Below the pieces are notes generated by a model, which saw nothing but the letters and a program-made list of their open reading frames with translations, was not told the DNA's origin and ran no database searches. From Blastopirellula marina (GTDB lineage: Bacteria; Planctomycetota; Planctomycetia; Pirellulales; Pirellulaceae), in the NCBI RefSeq assembly GCF_002967765.1, contig NZ_PUHY01000010.1, positions 496,001 to 560,000 of the forward strand: a DNA stretch of 64,000 nucleotides. Reading direction: 5' to 3'. The translations under genes and the position numbers were made by a program. The stretch's first letter is position 1. Each line of letters begins with the position of its first letter. Below, in pieces: positions 63,566 through 64,000 of the stretch.

Positions 63566-64000
63566 ATGCGAAACTTAAAACCCCACAACATTTCGCCCAT
63601 CATCATAGGCAAGGCGATCCTATGCACAGTCGCAGCGACTGTGCTCGGGCTTACCGGATGCCTGGTTGGGCCAGACCACGTCGACCCGGGAGCGCCGTTC
63701 CGCAGCGAATGGATACCTCCCTTACCCCCAGGGATCAATCAATCAGTCAACGATTCGGTTGCCTGGTGGACGAAATTCCAAGACCCAATTCTCAGCAGCA
63801 TGATCGTGCGGACGGCTCAACAGAACCTGACCTTGGGTCAAGCCGCTGAAAAGATCGCGGAAGCTCGTGCGTTACGAGGAATTGCTCGCGGTGGACTATT
63901 TCCTGATATCGACGGTATCTCGAGCTACACGCGGCGTAAGCAATCGGGAAGTGGTAACTCGCTCGGTCTGGCAAACTTCCAGCCACCACCGTTCAATTTC
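63566..64000 (+). CDS. RND efflux outer-membrane lipoprotein (NodT/TolC type), N-terminal part
   Basis: 145 residues are visible and the gene runs off the window. A lipobox LTGC gives a lipid-modified Cys near residue 32. After it come GPDHVDPGAP, then VAWWTKFQDPILSSMIVRTA, QNLTLGQAAEKIAEARALRG and LFPDIDGISSYTRR, the start of the OEP family that forms the outer-membrane channel of tripartite drug or metal efflux pumps. The pump and membrane-fusion subunits should follow beyond 64000. Confidence 0.92.
   Translation, partial: MRNLKPHNISPIIIGKAILCTVAATVLGLTGCLVGPDHVDPGAPFRSEWIPPLPPGINQSVNDSVAWWTKFQDPILSSMIVRTAQQNLTLGQAAEKIAEARALRGIARGGLFPDIDGISSYTRRKQSGSGNSLGLANFQPPPFNF

Overview
The window reads as chromosomal DNA of a marine-type planctomycete, most likely in the Blastopirellula/Bremerella/Rhodopirellula group. 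The evidence is five secreted Cys-type sulfatases, a DUF1559 pseudopilin-like protein, DUF1080, YHYH and PQQ-propeller proteins, a glycine-rich 'protocadherin-like' surface protein, membrane proteins beginning with an NPFxSP motif, and short unpaired operons on both strands. I found no rRNA, tRNA, CRISPR array, transposase or phage gene. The genus assignment is inference.

Layout. 1-9.5 kb: truncated dicarboxylate symporter, an immunity-like small protein, a sulfatase, a secreted protein with tandem secretin-N-like modules, AlkB, and PPi-type phosphofructokinase with a strong terminator. 9.5-19.2 kb: a dispersed repeat, a PQQ-propeller protein, a membrane protein, DUF4404, two HtrA-like proteins (one intact, one lacking the triad and with its PDZ domain inside the protease fold), an NAD-dependent epimerase, secreted proteins and a free-standing Clp-N domain protein. 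19.3-24 kb: divergent SDR/HxlR pair, then DUF1080 and an iduronate-sulfatase-like enzyme. 24-29 kb: three tandem paralogous membrane proteins, argG with a terminator, and a gene whose frame has no stop. 29-46 kb: scattered members of an apparently undescribed membrane-anchored family (29301, 39444, 40343 and the C-terminal half of 44214), methyltransferase, YkvA, glutathione peroxidase, Gly-rich surface protein, membrane AAA ATPase, amidohydrolase, PhyH/LMW-PTP operon, YHYH protein and two alpha/beta hydrolases.

46.6-58 kb: a zinc peptidase, then a probable sulfated-glycan island: XylR-type regulator facing a sialate-O-acetylesterase-like enzyme and three sulfatases in a row, with a convergent Gfo/Idh/MocA oxidoreductase and a parallel-beta-helix (PL9-like) protein. 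The likely logic is that a sugar-sensing regulator controls deacetylation, desulfation and chain cleavage of an esterified polysaccharide. 58-64 kb: small membrane proteins, a DUF1559/lipoprotein pair, an ABC-2 permease, an export-type lipoprotein, and the start of a NodT-type efflux outer-membrane protein running off the window.

Coordinates use the start codon I judge most likely, so several genes are shorter than their maximal open frame. The clearest leads to undescribed biology are the split pseudoprotease next to an intact HtrA, the four-member RWRVxVP family with one fused member that keeps an internal ribosome-binding site, and the NPFxSP tandem membrane paralogs.
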